DNA of 64,000 bases. Origin: Chamaecrista fasciculata (taxonomy: Eukaryota > Streptophyta > Magnoliopsida > Fabales > Fabaceae). The first letter of the stretch is position 1; every line of letters starts with the position of its first letter. The translations under genes were made by a program, and so were the position numbers. This document shows, piece after piece, positions 43,290 through 56,028 of the stretch. The stretch is from assembly GCA_003254925.1 (NCBI GenBank), contig QANZ01047447.1, positions 46,568 to 110,567 of the forward strand. The letters run 5' to 3'. Under the pieces are notes generated by a model. That model saw only the letters and a program-made list of their open reading frames with translations, was not told the origin of the DNA and did no database searches.

Positions 43290-44440
43290 AAATCGGTCGT
43301 TTGTTTTATGAATTTGGTCATATTTCTCTCTTTAAAGTCTGAATGTAACTAAACATAGTTACAAATTACTCTTGACAAGTTACAAATTATTCTTGACAAA
43401 TTCTTTCTCTATTCAGTTGGGATTGTTGGCAAATGAGGTTAAATAGTACTCTGAAAGTGAGTTTCGTCAAAACATCAATATTTTCAAAGTACTATTTAAC
43501 TTCATTTGTCAACGATTCTAACTAGACAAAAAAAAAAAAAAAAAAAAAANAAAAAAAAAAAAAAAAAAAGAACCGGTCAAAAGTAACTTATAGTTTGATT
43601 TCGTTGTATTTTGACATGAAACGAGAGAGATATAATCAAATTTATGAAACAAACGACTCATTTTCGGACCTAATTTCATGCTCAATTTGACCTTGTTTAT
43701 GCGGATATGATTCAAACTAGCCGAAGAAAGAACTCATCAAATTTAACCCGTAATTCTAATTTAATTTCATTCCAAGTCTGAAATGAAAGAGATATGACCT
43801 TACTTAATAATTAGGGACCAATGATGAAACTTTTAGGAAACATTAAAGATCAAAACAGAACAAAAAAGAAATCAGGGACCAAAATGAAATTTTAGATAAA
43901 CATTAGTGTTGGGAAAAATAATAATATTTATAAAAATAAAATAACATTTCCCCCTTGAGAATAACCAGATAAATAAGATGAAGAAACACAATCACAACAC
44001 AAGAGGAATTAACGTGGAAAACCCAAACTGGGAAAAAAACCACGATCATTGCTAAAAGACAATCAGAGGAAAATACTATATGAAAATTGTTACATCACAC
44101 AATATTCTCTCAACCCTTGACCAAAGTACACCCACACTCTCACAAAATAACTATTTAACTACACATTCACACTTTACAAATAGAAGAACTCTAAAATACA
44201 AGAGAGGAAGGAATTTAAAAGTCAAATATAATACTTAAAGTATCTTGACTTGGTGCACTTGTAAACTTGTCTCGGGCCTCTCCCACAATTACTAACCAAG
44301 AGATGTTGGACTTCTTAAAAAATCTCATAATTTGCTAATCAAGCAATGTGAGACTTCTTAAAACATCATCTACCTCCATTTCCGATCGATTACCCAACAA
44401 TTAGGGATCAGATTAATTTTTGACCTATAAAATTTTATCA
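43290..44440. mobile_element. Fold-back element remnant hosting a solo LTR
   Basis: Inverted pairs include GGTCGTTTGTTTTATGAATT against AAATTTATGAAACAAACGAC, and GGCAAATGAGGTTAAATAGTACT against AGTACTATTTAACTTCATTTGTC. They surround a poly-A run with an N (43531-43569). The interior shares GACAAGTTAC/GTAACTTATAG and GATATGACC motifs with the elements at 11220 and 24035. The right arm is split at 43906 by a solo LTR. Confidence 0.6.
43907..44399 (-). mobile_element. 493-bp solo LTR with ATTAG duplication
   Basis: It begins TGTTGGG and ends CCCAACA, flanked by identical ATTAG (43902-43906 and 44400-44404). The AACGTGGAAAACCCAAACTGG stretch on the plus strand is often seen near Copia LTR 3' ends read in reverse, which suggests minus orientation. 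No internal region remains. Confidence 0.88.
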
Positions 44441-46314
44441 TTATCTCATAGTGTAGAATAAATATATATAGATAGATAGATATATCATTATCTCGAGTGG
44501 TTGCAAAGGCAAAGTATAAGGTGTCACCTCACACGTGGCCAGGCGTGATGGGACAAGACCCTCGACACCTACACGTGTGACGTTCAGGGCTTTTCTCAGT
44601 CCTTTGAAAACTTCAAACTTCAAACCCCACCCACACGTGAGCATTCTTCCTTCCCTTCTTTCTTTTTGTTCCCCAACACCTTTTCATTCTTCCATTTTCT
44701 TATTTTTTCTTTTTTCATGTTACAGAAAAAAATAACACTCTTCCTTTCGTTTCTCTTTATTCATTTCCAAGCCATTATAATCAAACTTGTCAACATAAGT
44801 CATCAGCCTCATCTATCATAGATTGATCTATTAGAAATAAAATTTTAATCCAATCAAAAAATGGTCAGTTTGATTCATTCATCTTAAATTAATGCATCAT
44901 AGACGAGCTCGTTTACTTTATTAGATTTTTTTTATTTTTTCATATTAAAATTAAAAATATAAACTAATTTAATGAAGTATTCTTAATTACTCTTATAAAA
45001 TTTTAGTATATACTGTAATTTAAAAAAAATCATATATTTAATCACTAAATTTAACACATATATATAAATAAAAAATACGTGTAAATAAATAAAATTATAT
45101 GTCTTTATAAATATAAAAATACACATAGAGTGAAGCTTAATCACTTATAATATAAATTATTTTTTATATATAATTTAATTTGAGTTACATAAAGAATATA
45201 ATTAAAATGTTATATTATTAACTAAGGATTAAATTGAAGAGAAAAAATCTGAGTGACTATATTATGAAAAGACTAATATGTGATGGACCACAATGAGATT
45301 TTAGTCGAACTAATTGACTATCATCTTGTCATTTTATACATTATACTTTTTTTCTTTTTTTCATTTTGATGTTGAAAATACAGAGATGAATAGATGAGAA
45401 CACCACGACTCTGCATGTATAAATTCTTTCTAATTATGTAGTGTGATTGAAAATTTGTGCTTGGTTGCTTTGATTTTTTTTAGTTAATTTGTTTGAATTA
45501 ATTAAAAGAAGAAATTGGAGTAGTGTTGGATAATGAATGGCTTGTCATGGACATGCTAGCCTCTTTGGTTAATTAGACAGTGACAACATCCTACCTAACT
45601 ACAACTTGTGTCTGTGATTCTTGCTGTCTTCTTGTTTTCATGTTTTTAATTTCTTATGTTGCTATATTTGTATTTGAAATGGATGGGTTCTAATTTCTTT
45701 ACCATTATTTTTTTGTAATAATTTTTTTAAAACATATTATTTTATTATTTAAAATTTAACTAATTACTTGTAGATAGTTTATATATTATATTATTTTCAT
45801 TTAATACTGTCATCCGAGTTAAATATATATATATATATATATTCTTAAATTTGAATAAAGAGTAATTTTCACTTGAACTATACAATAAATAAGTGAGTAT
45901 ACATTATACAAAAAATATTATTTGATTGGTTAACTCTTTATACTAATCTTAATGTCTTTATTGGGTAGAAGATTTATTTGAATATCTAAATAACATGTTA
46001 ATATAGTTTTATTTTTGTGGGTTAGTATACTGTTTTTTAAGCCGTAGGGATGTAGGTGTTTGGAATTTGGATTTTAAAGTCTAAAGCTTAAACAATTTAA
46101 TATTTTAATTGTAGCTGACAACATTTTAAGCGATTGGCTCCATATAAATTGCTCTTGGCACTAATTATTGGGCATGCTATATATATAGTTTGACCCAATC
46201 ACAATTGAGTATGACCAACTTCATTTTTTTTTTCTGTCTTTTAATATACACATTATGATCACTATGCCATTTATCGTCATTCAACTACACAAGTTTCATG
46301 ACTAAATGATACTT
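44441..46314. other. Intergenic, nothing recognised
   Basis: It contains GATA/TATC microsatellites (44462-44485), a CCCACACGTG stretch and C/T-rich sequence near 44580-44740 that resembles a leader. No coding frame with family similarity was seen; chance frames at 44441-44644 and 44535-44735 overlap on opposite strands. Confidence 0.4.
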
Positions 46315-46700
46315 CTATTTTGGTCCCTCACATATTACATTTTTCTTAATTTAGTTCTCGTCTAAAATTTTCTTTCTCAATTTAATCCCTCACAAATGTT
46401 TATTTACCAAAGTTAATTCTTCTATCCAATTTTTAATGAAGTTGGTGATGTGACACTGTTAAATAATGATGTGTCAGATGTTATAGTCTCCTTGCTAACC
46501 GTTCTTAGAAAGCTTATATATACAAGTTATGCCTGACACTCATCATCATTTCGTAGTCTCATATCACTAATTCCATTAAAATTTGGATTGAGTAACTAAC
46601 TTTGACAATAGAAAAATTGAGAAAGAAATTTAATGAGGACCAAATTAAAAAAAAAAGGTAATGCACGAGGGATCGGACCAAAATAGGTTTTCAGTCCCAA
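46315..46700. mobile_element. Fold-back element, TATTTTGGTCCCTC type
   Basis: The left arm TATTTTGGTCCCTCACATATTAC pairs with the right arm GTAATGCACGAGGGATCGGACCAAAATA. Inner pairs include AAATTTTCTTTCTCAATTT against AATTGAGAAAGAAATTT. No coding capacity. Confidence 0.7.
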
Positions 46701-49279
46701 TTTCATAATATAACATTAAACTAGTCAGTTATATTGTATTTTTTTAAAAAAATCTTCAACCTGCCAACCAATTGTGTTTCTATAAGTTTGATAATGTGTT
46801 TATTATTCATTACTGTTTTTCTTCTCCCAAAATTTTATGGCTTTGGATTCTCTACTGCACCAATGCAGTACTGCAGAGGATCCTCTGCCAAATTTTATCT
46901 TGTAATTGTGCCGCCATGTTTCATCATCATGTTATCATCAACATCATTTCTGAATATTTTAGCTTTATATATATATATATATAATTAAGTCAAAATGTAA
47001 TGAATCCTTCTTATATTTTGGGGTTAAAAGTATATAAAATAATACAGGTAGCAATAGTTTTTGTTATCCATCATCATCTAGTTGTTTGATTTAATTAAAG
47101 AAATAGATAGAGTTGATCAGTGCCTAATGTTGATCAGGGAGGACCATGCAACTTCCATTGCCATGATAGCTACATAAATCTAACCTCAAATATAATAAAA
47201 TACAAGTTTGTTTTTTAATCGATACATACTTGTATTATATTAATTGAAAATAATAATAAATAATAATTTCAAAGCAAAAGTTATTTGCTTAGTCATTACC
47301 TTTGTGTTGTTATCACAAATTTTAAAGTAAAACAATGACTATTATCTACTATTATTATTTGGAAAAAAAATTAGTATTAATAGGATACTTGTTAAAATTT
47401 TTTAAGTTAATGATTTAAGTTTAAAAGATAATAAATTTCTAACTTCAATTCTTAAAAGATGATATTATAAAAATTTCAAGTACTTCAAAGATGCAATTAT
47501 GTTTGAATCCTTGGCAAGGTTTTCTCTCAGATTTGATTATATTTTTCTAGTTTTGAATCTTTGGCAAAATTTGCGATATCTATAGTGTGAAGTTGATGCC
47601 TCTAATCTTTTAATCATGTTTTCGGACACTATTACCAAGTATGGGTAGAAGTTGATGACATCTATAGTTGATATAGTGATTTCTTTCCTGATCAATAGTG
47701 AGCATGATGGTAATTAAACAGTTGTTGACAATACATTTTGTAATGATTTTCATCCTCAGGATTTATTCCTTATAAGATCAGTTTATCCTCAAGATATCTT
47801 TCGTATAAGACTTATTTATGTGCAATCGCCCAATAGTTCAATAATTTTTACTTTTTATGTTCAGTTTTCAAATTTCTTGACGATTGTAAGTGCCGTTTGA
47901 ATTTTATCTAATATTTTTTTTTCTTGTTTATAAAAAAAATAACTAAATTGAAGAATTTGTCATCTACACTCTACATAGGATTAAATCACTAATTTATTCA
48001 ATGTCTTTTTATTTATTTATTTTGAACCAATAATTAAGATATTATGGTTATAACTCATAATTACATACTGTTACATATATAAATTATAATACAATAACAA
48101 AAGGTCTAAGCATATAAAATAACATGGATCGGATAAGGCAATGCCTTCATTCATAAGCCTCATATTATTCCTCTTTGTCTCCAATGTTTCAGGACCACTT
48201 GGCAACTGAGACAACATTTTCTATAATGCTTTTGCCTCTTTCCTTCAACCTCATCACCACTATTCACACTAACAATTAACAAATAATTAATTATAACTAA
48301 TTATTACTTTAAAATATATGACATTATATTATGCAGGCTTATTACAACTGACATGTATGTATATACATACATATATTAAAATTAATCCCACATATCCCCA
48401 GTTGTTGATATATATATAATGACTCGACATGAAAAGAAGAGACTTTTCATTATATATTAGCCTACCCTTGTACATGCTTCTAAGTTCTACCTACCTTAAG
48501 ACAAAAATTAGAGCATAAAGCAAATTAATGTCTGAAATAGTGGCTTTTAGGACCATCTGATTTAATTAATTAAAAAGGTTATTTAACTTCTTTTAAGCAT
48601 GCAAAATTAATTAAGGTTTCAAGGTATTGTCAATCAATTATACGGTTGGGAATATATATCATCCTAATCTCCTGATGCTGGTGCTTAATTACATTATAAC
48701 ATCATTATCAACGTACCTTGACTTTTTGTCACCTAAAGTTATAGTATATAGAATATATAAGCTCAGTTTATTAATTTTCAAGTGTTGGCATTATGTTAAT
48801 GAGATCTCAGGCAATCAGAGAACGACAAAGATTTCTATGATTCCTGCAGTGTTTTTTTTTTTTTAGGGTTTATGGTGCTTTTGATGAGTCGTACCTCACA
48901 GCCTTTGACAAAATAAAATCTATATTAATAATTTAGTGATGATAAATTTATTCTTTTAGTTTCTAAAAAATAAAATAATATAAATTTTCTCTTCAAGATG
49001 AAATTACAATCAATTTGATATATTTTTGTTAAAGATATTAATTAAAATTTAATAAAAAATATAATTAATACGATTCTAACTTTTATTAATATTAAACTTA
49101 AAATTTTATATTAGAAAATTATTTTTCTGGTAAATTTTAATTAATATCTAAAAGTACTTAATTAGTTATAACTATATTTTTCAGAACTAAATTAATAATT
49201 TATTCTAAAATTAATTAACTTGCGCAAAGGTTTTTTTTTTTTTTGAGGGTGAGGGACTCACAAAAACACTTACAAAATT
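46701..49279. other. Intergenic, nothing recognised
   Basis: AT-rich DNA without convincing frames (46734-46988 and 48627-48866 run into microsatellites or T-runs). A GC-richer patch at 48120-48260 could be a gene remnant but matches nothing I know. Confidence 0.4.
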
Positions 49280-49446
49280 TACCAACAATAGTTTTGTAAT
49301 GTGATTAGATCTTGGTGAGAGGATTCAGGTTCGATATATAGAGCCAATATTGTTAAGAGGGGTTTAACTACTCTCAACTTAGTCCAAATGGGACTCTAAT
49401 CTAATCATCGCCTAAACTATTAGACAGAAAAACTCATGGTCCCCCG
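49280..49446 (+). mobile_element. Worn SINE fragment
   Basis: GGTGAGAGGATTCAGGTTCGAT holds a box B-like GGTTCGAT (49328-49335). CCAATATTGTTAAGAGGGGTTTAA and TAGTCCAAATGGGACTCTAATCTAATCATCGCC align loosely with the SINE at 16590 (CGACATTGTTGGGAGGGTTCAA, GCCCGAATGAAATTAG). Box A and the target duplication are not recognisable. Confidence 0.5.
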
Positions 49447-50429
49447 CCTCAAAAAACAAAAAAAAAAAAACTAACAAAAGTTTGATAATGAGATTTTCAT
49501 AATAAACATGTGTTTCATGGGTTTTCAAAAGCAAAATGCTTACAATCCATCCTCATCTAATAAAAGAGAAAGTCAATAGATTAGTGTCTATAATTAATTA
49601 AGCCAATTCCTCTTGTTCACGCTAGCAGTTGCGTCCTCAAGTTTAAAGATGACAACAGATTAATACCAAAGTCTAATATCAGAAATTAATTATATTTCGA
49701 GGCTTAATTAATTGTGGTAAACAAACCTGAGATATCCAACCGCAGACACAATTTTGTCAAATGACACATTGAATATTTTGATGAAGCACACCTACCAGAA
49801 TGACCTTGGGGTCCCTTGTATTATAAAACTTCACTACCAACTACAATCATTTTAATGTTAATTAATATAATAAAGGACATTGAACTGATTGATCTGTGTA
49901 TGTCTTCATAAGTCTTGGCTCATTGGTATTAAACACGCCCTCTTTTAGCAACCAATTAAGAAGACTGTTTAACACAATTGTACTAAACACATTCTAGTGA
50001 ATAGGCTTTATTTGGGCTTGTCCATTAACTTTGGGCCATATTGTAATTAACCATAAAAAACAAAAGGCCCAAATAAGAAAGGAAACTTTGTTGGTGAAGG
50101 ATGGATGACAAGAAAAAAAGACTTTTTTTAAATACATTTTTAAAGTTATTCTTTGTAAATATATTGTTGGATATAATCGTGATTCTAGTCTAGCTCAAGA
50201 AACTTATGCATTAGACGCCCCAAAGGTGTCACAATTTATTTTGATGATAACAAAATATTTTATATATTTGATTTAATTTAAATATTTGTTTTCGTTTCAT
50301 TAGACATTTGTAGTTTTGAACAATTTAACTATTACTTGAGAGTTAGTTAATTGCTAATTATTATTTTTATTTAATTAAAAAAGTCAATATACTATTAGAG
50401 AAATATATTAAATATCTTTTCCCTTGATG
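49447..50429. other. Intergenic, nothing recognised
   Basis: AT-rich; no coding frame or repeat arms could be supported. Confidence 0.45.
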
Positions 50430-51640
50430 AGGTGTCCCATTATACAACTGTATTGCATCTCAGGTATATTCTTTCTGTCAGCATTTTGTCTGTATTGTAA
50501 AGAATAGTGCATAGAAGATTGTAGAAGGTTTTCGGTTAAAGAGGGCCATTGCTCTCAGTGTATATAAGTCAGCACTGTACAATTCATTCAGTGAAGAAGA
50601 TTTTATTCCCATTCTATTTACCTTATACTATCAAAGCCATCTGATCCTTTATAGTTTATACCTTCGATGGCAGCCTCTTTTTCTCCATCTTTTGTGAGTA
50701 CCCTAGTCTCGAGTACTCTTCCTTCTTCTTCTTCCACTATTGTGAATCCTGCCAACAGTAAACTTGATTCTAATCTTGTGTCAATCAAGTTGGGTGATGA
50801 TAACTACTTGCCATGGAAGCAACAAGCTCGGGTGATAATGTTATTCCTCCCAAATACCTCAGTGATGCTGATGTAGCTAGGGGTAAGTTCAATGAGGAAT
50901 TTCTTCTCTGGGAGTAGTAGTATCAACTTCTGCTATCATGGCTCCTTGCATCAATGTCTAATAGTATGCTTACTCGTATGGTTGGATGTGAGTTCTCTCA
51001 TCAAGTATGGTTTAAACTGGAACTCTTCTTTGCTTGTTAGACTAAGGCAAAGGTAAAGCAACTGAGAACACAGTTGCAAAATGTCAAGAAAAGCATTCTT
51101 AGTGCCACTGAATATCTTTTGAAGGCCAAGAAGATTGTAGACAGTTTATTTTCAGTAGGGTCTCCCATTATTGAGGTTGACCACATTGATGTGATTCTTG
51201 AAGGGTTATCTAAAGAATACAATACTTTTATTGTTTCTATAACTTCACGTTCATATCCATAAATTGTTAATGAGATTGAAAGTCTTCTTGTTGCTCAGGA
51301 AAAAAGAATTAAAAAAATTTAAAAAGGAGTCAGCTCCTACTTCGAGTGCTAATTTTGCGCAGACACAGACTCCAAAGAGTGGTCTTATGCTTGTTGGTCA
51401 ACCCTCTGGAGGTCAGACTCGTGTCTTTTCTACTACTTCTCAAGGAGGTCCTTCTGGAACCACTAACAACAGAGGTGGTTTTCGGGGAGGAAGAGGAAGA
51501 GGTGGAATAGGAAATAGCAACAATCGCCCTCAATGTCAAGTTTTTTGTCGCATTGGCCACATGGCTTGGCAATGTTACACAAATTTAACCATCAATTCAT
51601 GAGTGAAGAAGGCCAATCCTTATCTTCACTAGGTAACTCA
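50430..51640 (+). pseudogene. Copia remnant: LTR end, decayed primer site, gag
   Basis: An LTR-like stretch with TATATAAG (50561-50568) leads to CTATCAAAGCC near 50628, a decayed Met-tRNA primer site. Gag then starts at 50667 (MAASFSPSF...) with IKLGDDNYLPWKQQAR, the Copia gag signature. It breaks at 50876 and continues through frames at 51074-51262 and 51264-51602. The last holds a Gly/Arg-rich stretch and a zinc-knuckle remnant CQVFCRIGHMAWQC, whose Cys spacing (CX3CX3HX4C) departs from the normal CX2CX4HX4C. There is no pol. The sequence runs to within 40 bp of the Athila-type LTR. Confidence 0.8.
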
Positions 51641-51683
51641 TAAGTGAAATATAATTTGGTCTAATTCTAATTCTATTAAAACT

Positions 51684-53134
51684 TGATGCGACACCCGTCG
51701 TAAGGTGTCAGACAATCAAATTTAATTATACTCGAGCCTCACAAGTATAACTAACTATATTTATTAAAATATAGTATAGATGCTCACCCAAGGTCGAACT
51801 CTCGCGGAACTCAATGTGATGAGGTAAGAGAATTGTGACAAAGATTATAACTTCTATTCTTGAGGGTTGTCACGATTTAATAAGATATTTATGAGTCAAA
51901 ACAATACTTGAGAGAAAACTCTAGAGATGGACTATCATAGTTCATTCATCATAAATGTTGGATAATGAATATGCATTTACTTTTCTATGTTAGAACATGA
52001 ATTTAAACTATAAACACAATCAATCAAACAATAGAGAGGATACAAGATTAGGATAGGTAACTCATCCATGACTGGATTCATGAGCTATTTGCCAAAGCTC
52101 TTCGGGACAATCTATATTATTGTCACATCGGAACAATAAACAAACATATGTATATATATATATATATATATCAATGACGATCCTAAGTATGTAAACAAGT
52201 TATTGTAAACCACTCTTTAGCAAACCCTAAAGAGCTACTTCATTAATCGTGAGAGAGACAGACTCCGGGAATGTCAAGGTTCCATTACTTTAACGAAATG
52301 TGATCTACGACTTATATATAACAAACTTTAACAATTACACTTGAAAGAGTTAGTCATACCTCATAAATGCAACATCAACATATGGACTTTACAACGAAAC
52401 ATGGTGAACTCAGGTCACATCCTTGAGGCATTCCTCAAGTATCTACCTAATTAGTTACTCATGCTCTAAGATGAGAACTTTTCTAAACTAAGTGAGAATT
52501 GGAGCGATCTGGAGTAAAACTGGGGCTTTGAGTGTAGAAGGATGACCTCTATTTATAGTGTTGAGTAGTGTGCTTGATCCGCAAGTCAAGGGAAGATTTT
52601 TACCTCTGGGTTGTGGGTTGCGTCGGCGGCCCAATATGAAGGGCTAGCGAAATATCTTCGTATCTTGAATCGTAGTCGTACAAAACATACTCTACATCTT
52701 TGGAATATTCTGAGCCACGAGATTTCCCATTTTGAGCCGTTGGCTCAAAGTGACGGCGCAGACTGAAACTCCTCTGAAGCTTATTTGCTGACATCATATT
52801 CTGGAGTATTCTTGTGCCTTGTGAATCACCGAATCTGGGCCGGCGGCCCACGTGGAGGCGCAAGAATTATCTTGTGCTCAACGCGATCTTCTGGAATATT
52901 ATAATATTTCCCTCTTGGTTTGGCCCTGTTTGGATATCTGAAACACTGAATAAACCATTAAGTAGCATCTATTTATAAAGTACAATAAATAACGCTAATT
53001 AACTCATTTTATCCACTTTATTCCACCATACCTTAGTGTTGTCCTTAGCATATTAATTGGTCTAATTCTAATATATTATTATTATAAACATACCAAAAGA
53101 AGGCCAAATAACTTGTTAACTTTTCGGCTGATCA
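51684..53134 (-). mobile_element. Athila-type 3' LTR (minus strand, element B)
   Basis: This 1,451-bp LTR runs TGATGCGACACC...GGCTGATCA. The adjoining internal side reads AATCCCCCACACTT, that is, AAGTGTGGGGGATT on the minus strand: a purine tract directly before the LTR. It is therefore the 3' LTR, with the element body at higher coordinates. It is roughly 90% or more similar to 56029-57490 in inverted orientation over the parts I compared. Confidence 0.9.
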
Positions 53135-55150
53135 AATCCCCCACACTTAAGACTTTGCACTCCTGAGCAAAGGTACAAAGTAGAAGAAGAAAAAATATGC
53201 CAAAGAATCAAGAAACTTTCCCAAGTTCATGATTCAAGGCCAGCACATAGTCACAAACTATAGCTAAATAATTCACTAAGCAAGTAACCAAGTAAAGTAG
53301 TGTAATCCAATTTTCATAAGACCAATTCCATAAGTGTATCACTCTCCTCACTAATTGGGTATCATTTCTCTCTAGTCATGTCTTAGACTAAGTTCCTACC
53401 ATAAGCTTGTAGAAATTCTCAAAGTCTCCACTTTAGGTGAAATAATGATTCTTAATCAAGAGGACTTTAATAGGGATGTAATGTATGGGAAAGGCTAATA
53501 TATATGGAAAGAAATATAGGGAGAAAAGAAAGGAAATCGGTGTTTACTTTAAAATTTCTCTTCAAGTTTTCCTTAACAATTCAACTCCTCTTATCCAAAG
53601 AAAGTAGCTAGCTTACCATAAGGCTCATTTGAGTCATTTGGCACATGACTCTATTTTTTTTTTTCACTGGCTAGTCTTTTTTTTTTTCTTGATAGGCTCT
53701 TATTATAATACTTTTAGTATTTGAGCTTTCTCAAAAGATACTTTTGTTTCCTCGACTTTTATATTTTTTTCTTTTGTCGAGATCTTTTGTATATTATTTT
53801 CTAATAACTTTGCTAGCTAAATTCACCTTTGAGAATTGAATTGAAAAGTTTATCTCTACGAGAAAGTTTATAAGTACACCTTAGTGTATAGGCTCAAAGG
53901 GGCTAACAAAGGATATATTTGGTAACTGGCTAGTGTTTGGGATAAAGGGGTTGAAGAAACAAATGCCTCTATCATATTAACAATCATTAAATCTAATAAG
54001 CTTTAACCAAGAATTAAGACAAGTTCTAGAGAAAACAAAGCTAAGAGACTAATCTCGCTATATTATATATTGTATTATGTATTATATAGGCTTAATCTTC
54101 CAACTAGGCTGAGTTTCTCTCAAATTGGTCTATAAAAGTCAAACAATACTACTAAACTTAGAAAATTACTTAGATTATTCAAAGGCTATAGAAAATAACT
54201 AAGACTAAAACTCTTATCATGAATATAGAATTATTCACTCAATTACTTTAAACATATTAAAAATTCGACTTATTCGATTTCTACTCAAAAAGTGAAAAAT
54301 AATAAGTGAAGTAAATTTAAATCAAGCACTAAAAATAGAAAAATAAAATTTTAAAAGTTTATAAAATGTTTAGATTAATATCAAAAAGTTTTTGGGTGAA
54401 CCAAAATATAGATTACTCTAACTTAATCCTCTCCCCCACACTTAAAACATAACATTGTCCCAATGTTAGAATCAAATAGGAGTAAATAACTAGTTAAGGG
54501 TGTGAATTTACTCCTCTCTCCCCCACACTTGGAAGAACATATTGTCCTCAATGTAGAAAGGAAAGAGAAGAAGAAATTAAAAAATAGGTAATATCATCAT
54601 ATTCCTTATTCAAAACATATTTTTATATATTTGTTTTTCTAATTATATATATATATTTTGGAATTTTCCGAATTATATATTTATTATACATATATATATT
54701 TTTATTATTTTTAGATGTAAATGACTTGAGAATAAGAAAATAATAAAAGTCCAAAATAGATATTTTATTTATGAGAATTCAAATGTAAACTGTTAACAAA
54801 TAATAAAAGACAGAAAATTAAAAGACAGAATGATCCATAAATGACAGAATTATAAAAAAAAAAACAGAATTTAAAAATACAAAACAAATAAACTAAACCT
54901 AGAAAGAAAATGAATTAATGCATAAACTAATCTTAGACTATTCCCTATCGTGTTCTAGATATTGTAGATATTTTATGCTTTTCCATTATTCAATCGTGCT
55001 TGAAGGGTTTAGATTGTTGCTTGGAGATCTTCCACCGTTTGCTCGAGCCTAGCCACTTTCTTTTCAAGGAATGTGGGTTCATACTCGGGACCGGGAGAAT
55101 AGTAAGGAATATATTCCTCAGGATCCTCTTCGGATTCGGTGTCAGTAGTC
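53135..55150 (-). mobile_element. Element B 3' internal region
   Basis: Long non-coding AT-rich sequence between the env-position ORF and the 3' LTR. The part at 54430-54990 is nearly the exact reverse complement of 60980-61440 in element A, confirming they are one family. A short minus frame (55009-55227) carries a Glu/Asp-rich segment (ESEEDPEEYIPYY) and a coiled-coil-like end. It is probably the C-terminal continuation of the env-position ORF after a frameshift near 55160. Confidence 0.75.
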
Positions 55151-55894
55151 TCAATAACGTTGATCTCGAATCGCTGAACTGCTCGAGCTTTCCTTAGGAT
55201 TCTTATCGAGAGGTGAGGCCACCTCACTAAGAGTAATGGATAAGGGACCCTCGAGACATTTTTCGGTTGGGTTGATAACCACTCCCGCTTGTTGGGCTAA
55301 AGCACATATGGTACTAGGAAACCATAGATTGTGGACAAGTTTTCTATGAATATTGTTACGTAGTTGATTATAAATGATTTGTCCAATATCTATGGGATGT
55401 CCATGAAGCACACATACTAAGAGACGAGCTTGATCGGGGGTGACCATCTCTTGGAACTTTGTTGGCAGGATTTTCGTACTGATCACCCTGTGCAAAATTC
55501 TCTCAAGAGGTGGTAGGGAAGATGGCGGGAAACCAACTTCCTCTCCCTTAGAATTCCAAACCCAACCGTCGCCATTAAGCAATCTTCTAGCGTCATGAAG
55601 TGATGGATGACGTTTTTGATACGAACAATTGGTGACTTCGGGGAGTTTGAAAAGTTTGTTGATCGTGGAAGGAGAGCAATCAACGAGTTTTCCTCGAAGG
55701 GGGACGACATTGAGACGGGACGGATCGGCGCTTGTGTAGAACTCCTTGACTAAGTCAACACTTGCCCTACAAGGGGGTTCAAAGACTCGTGCCATGTCAT
55801 TCTGACAAACAATCCGGGTGAGTAACTCCATGTGCGGATCTGAGAGATCCACTCCCTTTTCCAAAAGAAACGTAGCATTGCAGGTGATAATCAT
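55151..55894 (-). CDS. Athila env-position ORF (putative plant transposon protein)
   Basis: A 247-aa minus-strand ORF. The order of conserved pieces (PLRGKLVDCSPSTINKLF; a CSYQ segment; LLNGDGWVW; then RILHRVISTKILPTKF and LLVCVLHGHPIDIGQII) is that of the 'putative plant transposon protein' domain found in the third ORF of Athila-type Ty3 elements. Its role is unknown; no membrane segment is evident. It ends in Ser-rich SSSSS before a stop at 55151. A frameshift near there probably removed an acidic C-terminal tail visible in another frame. The gag and pol of this element are absent, because element A's LTR begins 134 bp upstream. Confidence 0.7.
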   Translation of the reverse strand: MIITCNATFLLEKGVDLSDPHMELLTRIVCQNDMARVFEPPCRASVDLVKEFYTSADPSRLNVVPLRGKLVDCSPSTINKLFKLPEVTNCSYQKRHPSLHDARRLLNGDGWVWNSKGEEVGFPPSSLPPLERILHRVISTKILPTKFQEMVTPDQARLLVCVLHGHPIDIGQIIYNQLRNNIHRKLVHNLWFPSTICALAQQAGVVINPTEKCLEGPLSITLSEVASPLDKNPKESSSSSAIRDQRY

Positions 55895-56028
55895 GATCTA
55901 CAGATCAATAATTATAATTAATATTATAATTATCGGAAATCTGAAAAACTTGTACGAAAAACGATCTAGACACTACAAATTCATTTCAAATCACTCAAAA
56001 ACTCGATCGATAAAAAAAAATTATAATT
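55895..56028 (-). other. Element B leftover before element A
   Basis: AT-rich spacer upstream of the env-position ORF. The 5 bases before the element A LTR are TAATT, the candidate left target duplication; the right partner is outside or lost. Confidence 0.5.

Noticed and set aside
48120..48260. GC-richer patch that might encode a short exon on the minus strand
   Set aside because: No consensus splice pair or recognisable domain could be supported over a useful length.
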